Shown here in pieces: positions 1 to 15,189 of a stretch of DNA of 64,000 bases. Position numbers and translations under genes: made by a program. Origin of the DNA: Apostichopus japonicus (Eukaryota > Echinodermata > Holothuroidea > Aspidochirotida > Stichopodidae); assembly GCF_037975245.1 (NCBI RefSeq), contig NC_092576.1:18929611-18993610 (forward strand), read 5' to 3'. The notes beneath the pieces were generated by a model that did no database searches, was not told the DNA's origin, and was given only the letters and a program-made list of their open reading frames with translations. Numbering within the stretch: position 1 is the first letter of the stretch; each line of letters opens with the position of its first letter.

Positions 1-207
1 AGCAATGGTTGGATGACAAGACTAACTTAAAGAAAGTAACATTAACATAGTTGGCTTCGCTTACAGTATCAACCTAATCGATATCAAATAGCACTCAAAA
101 GTTAGAGCGGTGGACAAATAATATGTACACTTACTCCCGAAAAAGCTATTTAACACGAATCTATTAAAAAGTCGGAGGTATTGTTCAATTCATTTCCTTT
201 ATCACCA
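1..207. other. AT-rich sequence without a recognised gene
   Basis: I see no open frame, splice pattern or repeat family here. It leads into the TA/GGCCTA repeat. Confidence 0.5.
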
Positions 208-262
<55 letters not shown>

Positions 263-350
263 CCTATATATATAGGCCTATATATATATAGGCCTATATA
301 TATAGGCCTATATGTATAGGCCTATATATATATGTATATATATATATATG
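208..350. repeat. (TA)n tract with interspersed GGCCTA units
   Basis: Perfect TA dinucleotides run for about 50 bases. They are then broken at fairly regular intervals by GGCC, giving a higher-order unit of the form TATATATAGGCCTA, with one TATGTATA variant near the end. The unit is self-complementary, so either strand can form hairpins. Confidence 0.9.
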
Positions 351-3300
351 TAAAATATTTATATACAGGAGAACCAAAATATACCGAAATTTAAAAATAT
401 GTACATCAATACGAACGTGAAGAAGAGAAAGGAAAAGGTTAATAAATACTTATGTTACTAAAAATATTCTCAAAAGGGTTCAAGTGATTATGTTTGAATA
501 AATCCTAAACCAAAGCAAAGAAAGTAATTTCTAAATAGCTTTATTCCATTTTTGGGGGCAAGATATGAGGATTATGGAAATTTCTATTATACTTAACTAA
601 AATATCCTTACGTGCAGGATACAATGGATGTTCTATAAGAATAGTTAATGTATAAGGCTACTCAATAAAATATGAATTGTCCAAGCTGTAAATGTGGCAG
701 AATACAATGTTGAGAAATTTTAGTTTGATTATTTCTTGTTGATACACCGTTATTGATGATCAAATTATCCCTGGCGATCAAAATGCTATAAGCAATGCTA
801 TAACTGAACATCACCTTTGATATAGAGTCTGAAACTGGTAATGTCAATTGTCGTTATCTCCATTTGAATGTAATCTTCTTAATAAATTATCACTGTTTCT
901 TGCAAATCTTCAGGGAATTTGAAGGATCACTTGCTTAAATTAGTCTTAATCCATATTAGTGTAAACGTGACTAACATAAGTGTGAGCGTCCAAGCAGGCT
1001 TATATATACATATTGAAAGGACGTATCTGGATTTAATTTGAAACCATGAAACTGGGTATTCTTCAGCAGTTCTTCAGCGTGGTAATGCTTGCCATGATGT
1101 TGGTCATTTGCACATATGGAAACAAGAGGGCTGCTTGTATTACTCCATTTCAATGGGTCCGATATAATTTTTTCTTGGTTGGTAGGGGATTATTGTATTA
1201 GTGTTAACCGGGAATAAATTAGAAAATAGAAAGAAACTCTGTAGTATGTGTAGCTCTACTAACCCGCTTCGTTGTTATATTGTGCGGATACCATGGTAAC
1301 CAAAACGTATGCAATCACTGACAAATTATTAAATATCAGTATTCTTGTTTTTTGAGGTAATTTCCATCAATTTGATGCACTTTATGCACGTTTAGTAAAA
1401 ACGTAGAAGCTTTAAAAAAAAACCAGTATGTAAACAGAAATATATATCTCTTTACTAATATAAATGCATGTTATAAAAGTCTGTTAATAATTCAAGAGTA
1501 TCGGTATGGTGATTAACAACCGAGTATAACGTTTTAACATTTACTACAAACATAACGTGTATGACTTTGAGACAACAAAATTGACATAACCACGACATTC
1601 TTTAACGTCTCTAACAGCCCTAAGTATTAGTAAAAAAAAATGTATTATTTTTCTGAAAAGCAAATAAGCTGTAAGTGCTTTAGAAAAATAGTTGCACAAA
1701 TTAATGAGAGTAAAATTATATTAATCAAGATGTCTTCACTTAAAGAGATGTACTTAGCATATTACGCGTTTCACGTCACCACTCGATGTACATTAAATAT
1801 GACCATTTATACACGATAACACCCTCATTATGGCTAGATATTCACAACTAATATGCATACATTACTTATTCGGGATTGTCATGTAAAGTATTGGACTCAT
1901 ACAATGTAAATCATAAAACCTCAACGATAGGGGATAATACCCGGGTTAGCTCCCGGTTCTAAAACGTGCATTAACGCGATGCCAAATTAATGTCCATAAT
2001 CATACGTCCATACATATGCCGAAGAACCAAACATCCTAACCTCGGACCATGAAGTGACCCTCTGGATGTAACGTTATGATCAATGCACGAAGTAATACTT
2101 TACAAAACTGTTATTCAGATTTGCAAAGTACCCCCTTATGTGTTGCGGGAACACGGATTAATACAACTTTACTATATAAATATATAATATGTAACCGGCA
2201 CGCCCCCAATTTGCATCTCGGGTTCGATATTGACCTTCCAGCTGAGGTCGCAACCGACCAATACCTAGGGATACGAAAAATAGGGAAACGATACAACTTC
2301 AAAATGCATCTGCTTAAGTTTGCCTGTTTTATGTAATGTATAATGTACAGTATTTCAACAAACTCATTTAAATTTAACGCATTGCATTGGGAAAATAACT
2401 TACGTATTTTTATTGAAGAAATAATTGCAATGCGAACTGTGTTTATTCTGCAATGTTTCAATTGACTTTAGTATCAAAACAAGGATACAAATATGAATTC
2501 ATGAAATATTTTTCTACAAGGATAAAAATATTTAGTCATGAAATAATTTTCTACACATTTTAAATACAAATACGCACGTGACACGGCAAGGAAGAAATAC
2601 GCTATTAAGGGGATAACAAAATGTTATGATATTCATGAAATTTGTCAACAATAATAGATCTGCACTTGTTTACTTTAATTATCGTTTTCTGTCCTTGTTT
2701 CTCCACTTTGAGATTTCCTTATAAAGTGCATCTCCCAAACGTTCATGTATATCGATAATGGTTAGCTAAACGATAGCAACATATCATATAAGATGGAGTT
2801 GGGCGGTGGGGGAGGGGGTAGGGGCGGGATTAAACAGTTTACTGCTTCGTGGGGATATTTCAGATTTTGCATTGTTTGTACATTCTATCGATTCAACCAT
2901 GAGGATTGTATAAATAGTTCTGTCTTTGAATACTGCCCTATTTCCCTATTCGTCAGAATCTCTGTCGTCCATGGTATCCATCTGGTCATCTTAGTAAGAA
3001 GTTCACCATAATGACGTCGCTCATTGTTTAATGACGTCATTTGGTGCTGGATGACGGGTTTAAAACTAATGTTGTCTCCTATAAAGCTGATATATGTATC
3101 ATATTATTAGGTCCGTGTATCTAACAGTACATGACGAGTTTGTCTCATATATTGACTTTACTGTGCTAAATGCAGATGTGCGTTTACCTGTCGGGAATAG
3201 GTTACTTCGATATGTGTGAAATATATAATTATAACTTATATAATTTTTGCTTCGCCTTATTATATTTTCCCGAAACACAATTTCAACATATCATGAACAT

Positions 3301-6300
3301 TACACTGCTCTTCCTTTCAGGCCTGTGACGTCGATGGTAATCTACCTTGATAAGAGGTAAGAGAGACACAAACTCATGTTCATGTTAATTATTAACGGCA
3401 ATTTAGTAACAGGCAAGGAGGTGTTAATTACTGCGGAACAACGGAATACGACGTGAAAAGAACAGGGAACAAAGACAAAGGTTATGTATGTCAAGTTAAG
3501 ATACGGTTTATATAATCTTTCTTCCGTACACAGTCACAGAAATGATACTCAAATAAACGGTAAAACGTTTAAATACTACAAGGTTTAGTGAGACGTTACG
3601 GGGCGTTACAAACCAACACACTCAGTCCCATAACATTGTGACAAAGATTTAAAAGTATCAGCTTTCAACCCTCCCCACCCACTCCTCCCTCTCAAAAACA
3701 TGCTTATGATTTTTTCACTTCACTCTGCTGATGTGCAGATCATAATTCGTTACTATTTTAACAAGTTTAAAGAAGCTATTTTTTAAAATTCCTAATGGTA
3801 ATCCTTTTTTTCGTTCATTTCTTTGCGAAAAAATGTTCCACAGATTATTAACTATGGAAGGAACTGTAAAGAAAACATCTTCACAGTCATCTTCAATGCT
3901 ACATACAAAAAAAAAATATATTAGCATCATTAAATGTCATATGACGATTCTACAGTGTTACCGTATAGTGTAACAATTTTCTCTACACACAAATGGTTAA
4001 CTCTAAAAGTCTTCACTGAAATCGCCCATATTCTCCGGTATTCTTTGATATTTAATTATTAGATTCATTTTCTGCATATGGTAGGGACGGGTTCGGGATG
4101 GCTGTGGACGCATACACGTCATAACATAACCGTTAATTATGGAATGATTTTAATTATTGAAACCGCTCTGTTGGTAATGTGAGTATGAGTGAATCTATGA
4201 CCAATATGATTTACTGGGTTATTGCAATCATGTTGAATCCCCTACATTCCTTACCGCTGCTTTGGCGTGAGAAGGCCATAGCTCTAAAGAGATATTTTTC
4301 TTTATCTGCTAATATGTATTTTATCACTAGCACGGTCATTATGACGGTTAGTATAGTTCCACCTTTCCTCATTATCTAATTAATTTTATCGGAAAAAAGG
4401 AGATCACTAACAGGGACAAAAACTGTCAGTTAACATTGGAAGTTTACTAAGGATACGACTATGTGCGATATAGTGACGTCAGTCTATTGAACCACCCACA
4501 GAAAATAATAAAATCTGTGTAAAAGAAGAGAGTTAGAAGGTCATGGCTCGTCAGCTCTTTGGCAAGTGTGACCTAATTAGGGACATATCATGTCATTTTT
4601 AAATGAAGTGAGGTAAGATCCGAAAGGGGAGAAATAAAGTACAGATTTATGAATTAACAGACAGCAGGGATGCCAAGGTCAGCGGGTCACGATTCTGTTT
4701 CTAAAACACAAACATGTTAAAGAACATGTTTATTGTTCCATTTCTGTTTCCTCAGAATTCGTCTTGTGTAACAAATATTTGCCTTTGCGTAAAAGCAATA
4801 CTTAGGAGAGTAAAGTATACTTGCAGAGCAAATTAATTTTCTCGTTGAAGTTGAGAAGAATGTTAATGTGTAATTCATGGATATACCTACCTACGAGAAC
4901 GACAAAGGCATTGAAGAGGGAGCTGCCATGGATTATGTGCCCAAATGGGGCAACTTCATACCGGTCGTTTACTTGTTTCCCGTCTCGCGGTGTTTTGTTT
5001 AGCTCGTTGGTGAAATTAATTTTTGGCACATGGTATTACTGACACTTCTTTTCCGGCGGTAGTTCGAGGGGGTTTGTCTAGGTGTTACTTCTTCATTGTT
5101 CTACTAATGAGTATTTTGCTCCACCCATTTATTCTAAAAACAATTTTACATACTATATAAAATGTTATCTTTACATTACAGCAATGCAGAATTCATGTTC
5201 ATCTGGCGTCGTAAATCATCAACAGGACTGTGACGTTATTCACCCTTTTCTAAAAAATATGGCATTAATTCCATTCTTAAAGAATCTTCTGCAGAGATTA
5301 GGTTGTAAACTGTTCATATCTTCCAAATACTACAAACATCCTCAGATAGGGCTCCAGTGTAAAACACATGCAACTGTAGTATGATTGTGACGACATCAAA
5401 TGCCTATATTCTCAAGACAATGGCATGATGACTTGAAGAAAACATGCATTGTACAAGGTTTTTGTAGATGGATCTGAGCCGTTTGTACAAAGATGCTTTT
5501 AATTCAATACCATGCAACAAAGAAGTGAAATTTGAAAGATAACTGGATAATTAAATTTTTATTTTTAAAGATGACTTCATGTTGAATTGCCAAAAAAAGG
5601 AGTGTTATTATTGTTTTTTTTTCAGCTTTTCTGGTTTTATAAGATATTCACCTTTAAATTATGATACATACTTGGAATACTCCTTTTAGGCTGAATTAAT
5701 TATAACGTCGGCCGCTAAGTGCCGGCCTAAATATTTATGTTAACAATGTGATTTTTACATTATAATTACTCAACAAAATCAACTGTTTTAATCATGTTCT
5801 TAAAACAGAGCATAGTTGGATGATTGTAAAAATCATTTGTCCGTGTCGAATTTGTACGTCAATGTTAACATGTTAGTCGAAGCCATGAACGTCTTCTTAT
5901 CTCGGTTAGATGGTTTTGCGTTTGAGGAACTCACAAAGTTTCTCCGTATTTGAATATGTAAAGTCCAGTCACTCATACTGATGTCATCAGCTGTTTAAAG
6001 TAACATGTCTCAAAATTGTTATAGTAAAACAACATAGACTGAAAACCAGTGGTCTACAACATTACAACATCAATGTAGTGGTTAAAGTCATTCTTACATA
6101 TTCAACTACTCAGTTTTACGCTCTTAAGGTCTCAAATTTAATCTGTTTTGTTTAGCTGTCGTTTGGGAGACTATGTGGGTAGGTAATGGGGACCTAAATG
6201 TTATCTCTTGAATATTTCTGAATCTGATATTTATGCTGCTAGTTTGCAAAGAGTTCACTGTCCAATATCTATCTACTATAGAGAGACAGCAATATCATCT

Positions 6301-9300
6301 TCGCCACCAGCTGATATGGGATGGTGACGTCACTGATTACCAAGTTGAAGGAACAATTAACAAATTTATTACTTGTGTCTATTGGATTTTGCTCGATGAA
6401 AGTCAAACCAAATCAAAACAGAGAAGCACAGGGAAGTTAGAAAGAATGAGTAATTATGAGAAACTCGTCCACTATTAGTTGAGATGTATTACCCCGCTTT
6501 TATGAGGGTTTAACCACAGGTAGCATGCATAATTTATATGTATTGCTAGTGTTTTTTTTCGGAGAAGGGGTCGGGTGTCTAGTGTATTCCTTCTCCATCC
6601 TGTTAAGAGATCAGGTTTGTTAACTGCAAATAGTTCCAAATACTACAAAGAAATCAAAACAAAGATTCGATATTTTACATGTTTATAATACCTACTTGAA
6701 AATGTATTGTTAAGTGTACAAAAAGTAATTCCTTACGTTTCTTAACCTCACTATCCACGTATAATTTCTTTTCTAACTCTAAATTCGTTTGCTCTTTGAG
6801 GCAAATCCACATTGCTAAGAACCAATCAAGCTTCTAATGACTTTCACCCATTAACAACTACATCATCAGTAAAAGAGTATTTTTTTCTCTTGGATGTCAA
6901 CTATTAAGAGAAGGAAGAAAAATAGCGCAATCCCTATGTTACTATTTGTGTGTTTGTGGAGCGGCATGTGGGGGAGTGGTGGAGAAGGTTTTTTTTGGAG
7001 GGTTACATGACGCACCCACCACATTGGTGACCAAGTATATATGATAGTAACCATTTGCACCACCACTACAACTATAATTTGTAGAATGGGAATTTAACGT
7101 TAATGTACAGTATTTTTGTTTATTTTACGTTTTCCCCGATATGTAACAAAGCCTTTGTTATTTGCGTAATCAAGAGAAATACGATGCAAAGAAATTGATT
7201 AGAAATTTCATCGGGATGCTCATAATATGTTTATCTTTTATCAGCAAAAATATATTTTAACACCTTGTAATTTCTGTAAATTATATCATCTCAGTTTGAT
7301 GATAAATCATATGATGGTTGCTGTTATTTAATAAATATGATTATAACATGTAAATACCGAATTAAGGTAATACTCTGCGTATAAAATAAAGTGAACCTTA
7401 ACTTCAAAGCTCTGCTACCTTTGTTATATATTTTTCATTTCATTTTTTCATTATGTTTTGTAACGTGTTGTAAATGATTCTATAGTCGTTTGACTATCGT
7501 ACAGCTTTCTGGTTTTAAGTTCTAGTAATTCCATTTATACCTTTCCTGAAGCACCCTGTATAGTGACAACCATATGACGTGGCTATTACGTAATCAATAT
7601 GAATATTGCATGCTAATAATAAAGAAAGGTGTGATCTGTGCGTTGAGTTAACCTCAACTTCAACGATCTCTTTCGGTTTGTTATACTTTTCATATTATAT
7701 CTTTATTATTGTTTTGAATAAATATAAACTCATTCTTGATCTGTTTATTGTAATTCAGCTTTTCATTTCTTCCTTGAGTTAATCTGGTATACACGCAGTC
7801 TCCACGCTAAATGAATATAACATAAAAGCTGACAATGTTTAATGGAAATAATTTACCACACAGATACCGACAGTAAATCACTGAGCTACAATATCTTTTT
7901 CAGGTATAACATTTACTTTAAAGGAAGTGAATAATCAATTTGTTTGCGGTTTTATTGGGACTTTTCCCTAACTGCACATGCGTGTATACAATCCTTCCAC
8001 CAACTTAAGAAACAACTAGTTTTAAGGCATTCCTAGTTTCCGTTGACAGATCAGTGCAACTTGTTCATCGCTCCTTGTAATTAAAACTATGATATGATAA
8101 GTAATTTGTAACATTTGATATGCATTGATTTGTAAACTGTCAAGGATAGAAATTAAAGAAAGATAACCAATGGTATGTTGTCAATAGCTTTTTCATCGTA
8201 ATCTGAGTCTAAAATGCTGAGTCTATTTCATTTTCTTGAAACTAACTCGTTACGTCACCAGCGGCGAGCAGAGGATTTCAAAAGTAGGGGAGAGGAATTC
8301 AAAATGCTCCCGACGGAATGGGCATGCTATATTTGGAAGCGTTTTGCCAGATAATCTTCATCTATGGCATGACATTTTTGGTGACGTAATGGAGTCATGC
8401 TCAGTTTTCAAATTGTCATTATTTTTAAGGGACACGGCTTCATGCACCTTCGCTAAAGGAAATGCTCAATTAAAATATCTGTATGGATAAGCACCAACAC
8501 TGATGATTGAGGATGTTAAGTTGCACACTCACAATTGAGTCTTGTTCGAATCTTTAAAGCTACTGAGAAACAACTTTAAAACAAATGTGACCATACTTTA
8601 GAATAACAATATCCTAGCACACTTCTGTTACTGATTAGTAGTTCATAAGCATAAGCATTTGCATTGCATCTAATTCACAGTTTTTGTTCACCATGAAAAG
8701 CTGTAAATCTAATAAATGTTAGCTAAACTTCCAGAATGTGATAAGGCAATATAGATTGTAAGAAACATGCACAAATAAAATGGTTAAGATTATGTCTCTT
8801 TATTGTTGCAATATAGATTGAATTATTTTTACGTCAGCACTTAATAACAAAATGACTTGAATGTCTATGGCAGCTTTCATTCGTTTTTTTTTTGTTCAGT
8901 TATAACTGAACTATCAAATGCCTACTGTGACACTCTTATTGGCAAGTTTTGACACGTTTGACTAAACCTAAAAGGATTCTTGGTTAAAATCATCACTAAA
9001 AAAGTAGCACATGCAACAGTATCAAGTGTTAGAGCTGTATCTTTTAGCAACATTGGTTGAATAGAATAGATGAACAGAACAAAATCACTTCAAATATTAA
9101 ATTATCAATACGCATTTGCTGATGAATTTCAGAAAACAAACTTCCGAAGCAGATTCAATGTTTCTTATTCTAAATGCACTCTGACCTGGTTGGTTTAATA
9201 GATAAAAAATGTCGCAATCGAAAGAAAGATATGTATTTTCTGTTGCCGTTATGGTGTGGAAGATAAAGCATAAAATCACTGACACCACCCATATCAGCAT

Positions 9301-10744
9301 TTTCATTAAACAAATGTTACCTACATATACTCGTATATAACACTCGTGAGTTATATGCTTAACGGTCCTAAACAAAAAAAAAGAGATTGAATTATGTCAT
9401 GATCTGTTGGGTGGGGCTTGACAAGTTTGAGTAACATTGTGAAATCTATAACTCGTTAAAAGACCTGGCGAATTGTATTCATCTCTATATGTTTAACGAC
9501 ACAAAACTTAATCAAAATAATGATTATTAATATACATAAATATTAAATATGTATCATACCACTTCCCATGGCATGCAATCACACCAAATCTTCTAGATTT
9601 CCCAGTAAGTTTTTAGATATTGAGTTCACTGCCGTTACGGTACTGTACTACTGATACTACCGGTAATCTGGTATGCCACCAGTCAGAGAGGTCAGAGGTC
9701 AGATTATAAATTGACTTGGTTGCATAACCGTATTGAAAATGTCTGAGCTACAACATGGCGGCAGAGATGGTATTTACCTTCTCGCGTTTTACGGAAACAG
9801 TCTAATAAGCTGTTAATCTGATACCGAAACGCTTGAAGAAAGCTTCCAAGGCAAGCAAAGCGAACAATATATACAATGATTCAAGATATACCAGTGCCAT
9901 CCGGGCTAGTACTTCTTTGAGGCAAGGCGAAACGCCGAATCGCGTGTTAGGCCACCCGTTAGAATACTTGCACGTTAAATGGATCGATAACCAACGTGCA
10001 GGAGCTGTTTCTTCATCGGTAAAGAGTGACCTTCGGATCCAAACCAATGCCGATAGTAACCTCTTGTAGGGACGTGTTTGCTCGAGCCGTTGGTGCTCGA
10101 ATTGGAATGAATGGTGAGCTTGCGGGAGGGGATTACCGTTTTTACCATTGTAGTGGTCTCATAGTTGGTTCTGTGTGTGTGGTTGGTGTGGTCCAGGTTG
10201 GTGTTTGGGGTAATTAATTCTTGCTGATAGTTTAGTAGCTGTACGGGTAGGGTATGGGTTTTAGTGCCTCTAAGGCTGTGATGTTTTGGATTCCGCTGGG
10301 CTGATCCGGTAAAAATAAAGCATCTTGCAGTTCTTTTAAACGGTATATGTTATGATTGAGATGTTTGGCAATTCACATAAGTGTTACAATAAATTCACTT
10401 AAAGGATGATCCAGTATCGCATAGTAAAACAAAACATGTAAACATCAAATGATTGCCCGTGAGAGTGAAATATAAGCGATGTGATTTCTAAGCAAAATTA
10501 AAAAAAAGAAAAAAAAACATTGGCAAAACAGTCAATACAGCGAGAAGCAACACTCACTTGGGGATGGAAACAACTCGTAGCAGTACTATTATTTGATAAA
10601 TCATATATGTTTTCATGCTCAAAGGGGATACTTGCTAATGCTCATTATTCTACCAACTGCCATACCTACTATATTTTGTCACTTACAAAAGTCAGTCAGG
10701 AGAAGGCCGCCCTCCCCCCCCCCCTCCAAAAAAAAAATCATCAT
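351..10744. other. Long stretch without a supported gene
   Basis: Only short open frames occur, with no recognisable domain, repeated family or coherent exon chain. The strongest start-like context is around 9755, where an ATG in ACAACATGGCGG opens a frame that stops after 16 codons. Overlapping frames at 9802-10069 on both strands resemble no family I know. A C-rich then A-rich tract at 10712-10739 lies just before the P-element-like fossil. Confidence 0.5.
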
Positions 10745-11760
10745 AAGTATTGAACCAGTGCAAGCATTGTTTGAAGACGAGACAGAATGTGATTTGAAAA
10801 TGGCCCAAAACCCTCATTAACGTTCTTCAGACTTGTCAGTTTGATAACATGAAAGTAGGACTGGCTCAAAAATTATTTTATAACTCTAATAAAGGAGACA
10901 TCAGATACATGGTTCAAGAGATAGGTTGGGCAAAATGCAAATTTACAACAGCATGGTTTATTGGTGTAGTAAGAACATGGGTTGATCTGATGACTTTCAG
11001 AAATGCAAGTTTGGCACTGAGCCATTTTAATGAAGAGGCTTATCAATCAGCAATTGAATTTCTTCAACATTTTGTGATATTTCTAAAACATCATTGATGG
11101 GTAATTAACGAAAGTCAAATCAAAAAGGTGTTGTTCTCAGCACAGCTTCAGTTTTGAAGTATCAGGATGTTTATCTTAAGCCTCTCGATTTTCTCAAGAT
11201 TTACTTGAAAATCTGTTTTTGTGCATCCGACTGAAACGCCCTATTCCTTCAGCACTCCAATTCAAACAAAATTTGGAACTTATCACCGTTTCAAAATACA
11301 TAGCACCCGCAGTGTCTGGAAGTTATGATTCCGATGAAAGCAATGACCTTGCTGAATTTTTGTCTTTTGAAGCTGTACAGGAAAAACGTTCTAATAATTC
11401 CACAATAGAAGAAGAAACAGCGGGTTGCATGTTTCAGATACAAGATGAAGAGAAGACCCCGCTGTATTATAAAGTATGCTACTGTGTTTCAGCATTCATA
11501 AAGCATGTTGACTGTGTACTTTGTAGATATTTTGTTAGTAGCAAAACAGTAGAGACAATACCGTTTTCTTCTTTTCTGGATGACAAATCATAGATGCCTT
11601 GTTAAAGTTTCAACATCTGTTTATGATCTTGTTTTGTTTGCTGAAAGTGTTTTCAAGAAAGGTAAAAAAAGCTTAGTTGGTAAATTATGTGACTAAGAAT
11701 TACCCTCATGAAAAAGTGATTCCGTCTTGTTTAATTTGTAATTTATTTGTTTTATTTGTA
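10745..11760 (+). pseudogene. P-element/THAP9-like transposase fossil
   Basis: Several open pieces in shifting frames read in the order of the catalytic and C-terminal part of P-element-type transposases. 10745-10820 has a phenylalanine/acidic stretch followed by KMAQNP. 10849-11097 has MKVGLAQKLF followed by a tryptophan-rich segment and LALSHFNEEAYQ. 11190-11592 reads DLLENLFLCIR then IPSALQFKQNLELI, a motif pair I recognise from P/THAP9 transposases. A cysteine-containing segment, CVLCRYF, follows. A further shifted piece runs to about 11760. No THAP zinc finger or terminal inverted repeat is visible next to it. At least three frame changes and stops rule out a working enzyme. The family call rests on remembered motif order. 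Confidence 0.6.
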
Positions 11761-11790
11761 ATTTATTTGTTTTATTTGTAATATTTGTAA
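11731..11790. repeat. 20-bp tandem repeat
   Basis: The unit ATTTATTTGTTTTATTTGTA occurs twice in direct succession (11741-11760 and 11761-11780), with partial copies on both sides. It lies just past the last readable piece of the P-element-like fossil. Confidence 0.85.
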
Positions 11791-14700
11791 ACTGTTGCTA
11801 CACAGCTTTCTTCATGTCAGATGTCATTTCCTGGCAAAACAAGTGACATCTCATTCTGGAAACAGTTTTATCAGTAAATGTGTAGCAACGAGAGCTGTGG
11901 TAGAAATACACTAGCTCTGTGTGTGTATATTCCACGCAAAATGATGACTTCACAGTTATAAATTTGTAAAATGTATCTCAAATTTCTTGTGTATGTCTTA
12001 TTTTTTTTTAAATATATACCTATATTAACCTTGTACAATTACGTATGTAAAATAAACATAGAAGTGGGGGCGCTTTGATGCCTGGCCTTAAAATGGCGCA
12101 CATGAATTCAGTTAGCCAATCTCTCCTACCGTTGTGTCTCTGCATACAGTGATACAAGAGAGCTCACAGCAATAACTGTATCCATGTTGTAGGTACATAA
12201 TACCTCCGTTAGTGCTTTCGCGTATATCTATATTCGAGTTTACTATACCGTCGAACATAGTGTCTTTTCAATGTAAAAGTTTCGTTGTAATTGTATAGGC
12301 GTTTATATTGATACGTACTGGACAGTTCTCTACACAGCATGTAATATATTCTACTTGTTGGATATATCTTGCCATTGTTCTTCGTCTTAATTGTTCAATC
12401 ATCTCCAATGATATGGTTGAGAGAAAAAAAAAAAGGACACTATTGGAGGACATATACAGAATGTCCATGGCTGGTTAGAGATATTTTACACTCTGTCTGA
12501 AGCTGTTTGCCTGTCTGTGACGATAGCCTTTGTCTAGCCTGTGCATATAGCATAAGCCTAATCCTTTTTTTTTTTAAATTTATGTTCTTATGCATGACGT
12601 GATTAGAGGTGAACCGTCGTGAAAAGTGTCAGTAATATAGAAGTATATAGTTACACAGTAGGCTAAATAGTGTTGAAATTAACGATATTTATTCAAAATG
12701 GGTAGAGTTTGCCATCAGAAATGTAGTGCTAAGTGTGTCATACTTGTATTCCCCGTTCAAGCTAGTTCTTTCTCGGGATATCTACCGTATCGAAAATAGT
12801 CTACTTTGTCAATATTATCGCATCATCTTTCGATATTTAAACAATGCTATGGACAAACGAATGCACTCAATGTCAACTTTTAAAGTTGAAAGTTTACAGT
12901 CTTGTTCAAGGCCAAGTGCCTCTTACACGGCATTAAAACTTAACCATGGTAATTGATAACTTGTAACACAGTATGGAGAGGGCGTGTATCAAGCTAGCAC
13001 GTTATTTCATAAAACAATTTCAATATTTGGCATTACATTCTTCCTACTCAAGTGACTTGTTTCAAACTTCTGTGACATATGCAAATCTCATTCACAAGTA
13101 CACACATAGATATATAGTTATACTTATTTGAAAAACACTGACATAATTATAATATATGTAGGATAACTCACACGTGAGTGGATTGAATATAAACTTATCC
13201 TATTGCCCTGTACCCAGCTTAATGTTACCTTCTTACCTTTGTTTGCTAACATGCCACTTCACGACCGGTTTTGTCATTTTGGGACTCATCAAGTGAAGTT
13301 ATGAATTAAATACGGACCTTAGCCACAATGACTTTACTTGTGTGAATGCGTATTACTTGTTTAAAGTTGAATTTTTCTGTTGTGTTGATCTTTACTCATT
13401 AAATATATGTCTGTCATACCACTTGCGACACAATCAGTTCAGAAAAAAATACGTCTTGACCTACCTCAAGAAATGGTCACTTTTTGTACATTGTCAGCTT
13501 CAAAGCTACAGGGGTGCACTCTGTAAAATTGTAACACGTAATTCGCCCTCAATGACAGTCATACAATCACTGTGTTCGAGTATTACGGGCCTAGGTCTGT
13601 GACAAGAAAGACTGGTGCTCGATGACTATGTCTAAAGAGTCTCAATAGGACGTAACCTGTGGTGAAGTGGATTTTTACTGGTTATTCATTTATTTATATT
13701 TATAATGTAATGTATAATGATGCCCTAAAAAACTTGAATGATACCATTGCATTTCGCTGTCGTACCTATCGTCAAGCCTCCGACAATTTCAAGTTTTAAC
13801 GAGTTGTTACTAATCGCCCTCATCTCTCGTCAATTGTCAGCATCATTTTTATCGTCGACGGCGTCATGGTCTCTGTTGTTTTCTTTCTTAACTTCAGTGA
13901 AGACAACGGTTTGTTCGTCATGTGCATACATCAGTTTATGAATGCTATAAACCAATCACCACATGAAACTGTTTCCCTTTTCACCACTACCTATATTCTC
14001 TTCGCTCTAACCCCGACATGCACACTGTAGTTATTTTACCATGAAAGGGTATTGTATTTACACCCTGGTCTCGTCCTAAATGGAGTACCTTTCAATGTGT
14101 TGGAACTACCATGATCCTCACCACATTCCTTGTGTTAGAACACTCTGATGTGGAAACACTTGTGATTATCAACACCGATATATCAAGTTTAACGAGTAGA
14201 GACATCAATTTGTCTTTTTTTCCCCCCAACCTTATACCCGTTGCTATGAAATTCTGGAACGTGAGATCAAGCAATAATTTATTATTCATTGCCACGTGTG
14301 AACATTTGGCCCGATTTTACGCAATTGAACCTAGACCAAAGTGGAAACATGTTAACTCAGATTGAGGCCTTCTCTTTTTCGTGCTCTGATAAACGAATAG
14401 TTGTTCTACTACGCGTAAACTTCATGATAAATGCACGCTATGAAGCTAACGAGGGCCTTATTAAACTTAAAGTGTTACATATGTCGAACGAATTCGGACG
14501 TTTTTGCCTTCCTGTAGAAAACGAGAGTACTGTCTTCGTAGAAGGTCAACATATATTGTCAAATAACGTATTAAAATTTCACATTGCGGTTTCCCACGTT
14601 GTTCGTTTCACGATTTAACAAGTACTTAATGAACTGCATTAGACTACTGCGTACTGTACGGTTTCCATCATGTCAAGGCTTTGCGAGGTTAACAAAGTAA

Positions 14701-15189
14701 TATTTCTCTTGTTGGTAAATCTCCTTTCGGACACGAACCGCATGTCCTTCAAGTTTACAACAACAACAAAAAGGAGTTTAACCCCTGCTCGACCTCGCAA
14801 AAGGTCCTACGAGTGATAATAGAATAGTTTTGTAGAATAGACATTTTTTCTTTTCTAGGGAGAGTTGCATATTGTTCATTCAGGGAGATGCTGAGAAGTG
14901 AAGTATTATGCAATAACATTGTGTAGAAGCCGTTAATAAACAAGAGGTCGGAACTGAAGAGCCAATTCGGTAGGAATTACTAAAGGGGAGGAAATTCTAA
15001 GTAAATGGGATTTGAAGACGGAGCGGTTTCTTTTGTTTGGGTCGGAAGTGGTCGCTACTTTGTCGGAGCTTTGTATTTGTTCTTAATGTTTAAGTACACC
15101 TGGATTCAGGGGCTAGACCCACTTAGGAAAAGGATTTTCTATTGGGATGAGGCTTTAAGTAACAGTTTTGAATACAGGGAGGTTTTGGT
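11791..15189. other. No supported gene
   Basis: The open frames here are under about 115 codons. They overlap on both strands and show no family motif, signal peptide or splice structure I can defend. Confidence 0.45.

Noticed and set aside
9755-10069. Start-like context followed by open frames
   Set aside because: The good ATG context leads to a stop after 16 codons. The following frame shows no known domain and no plausible splice link.
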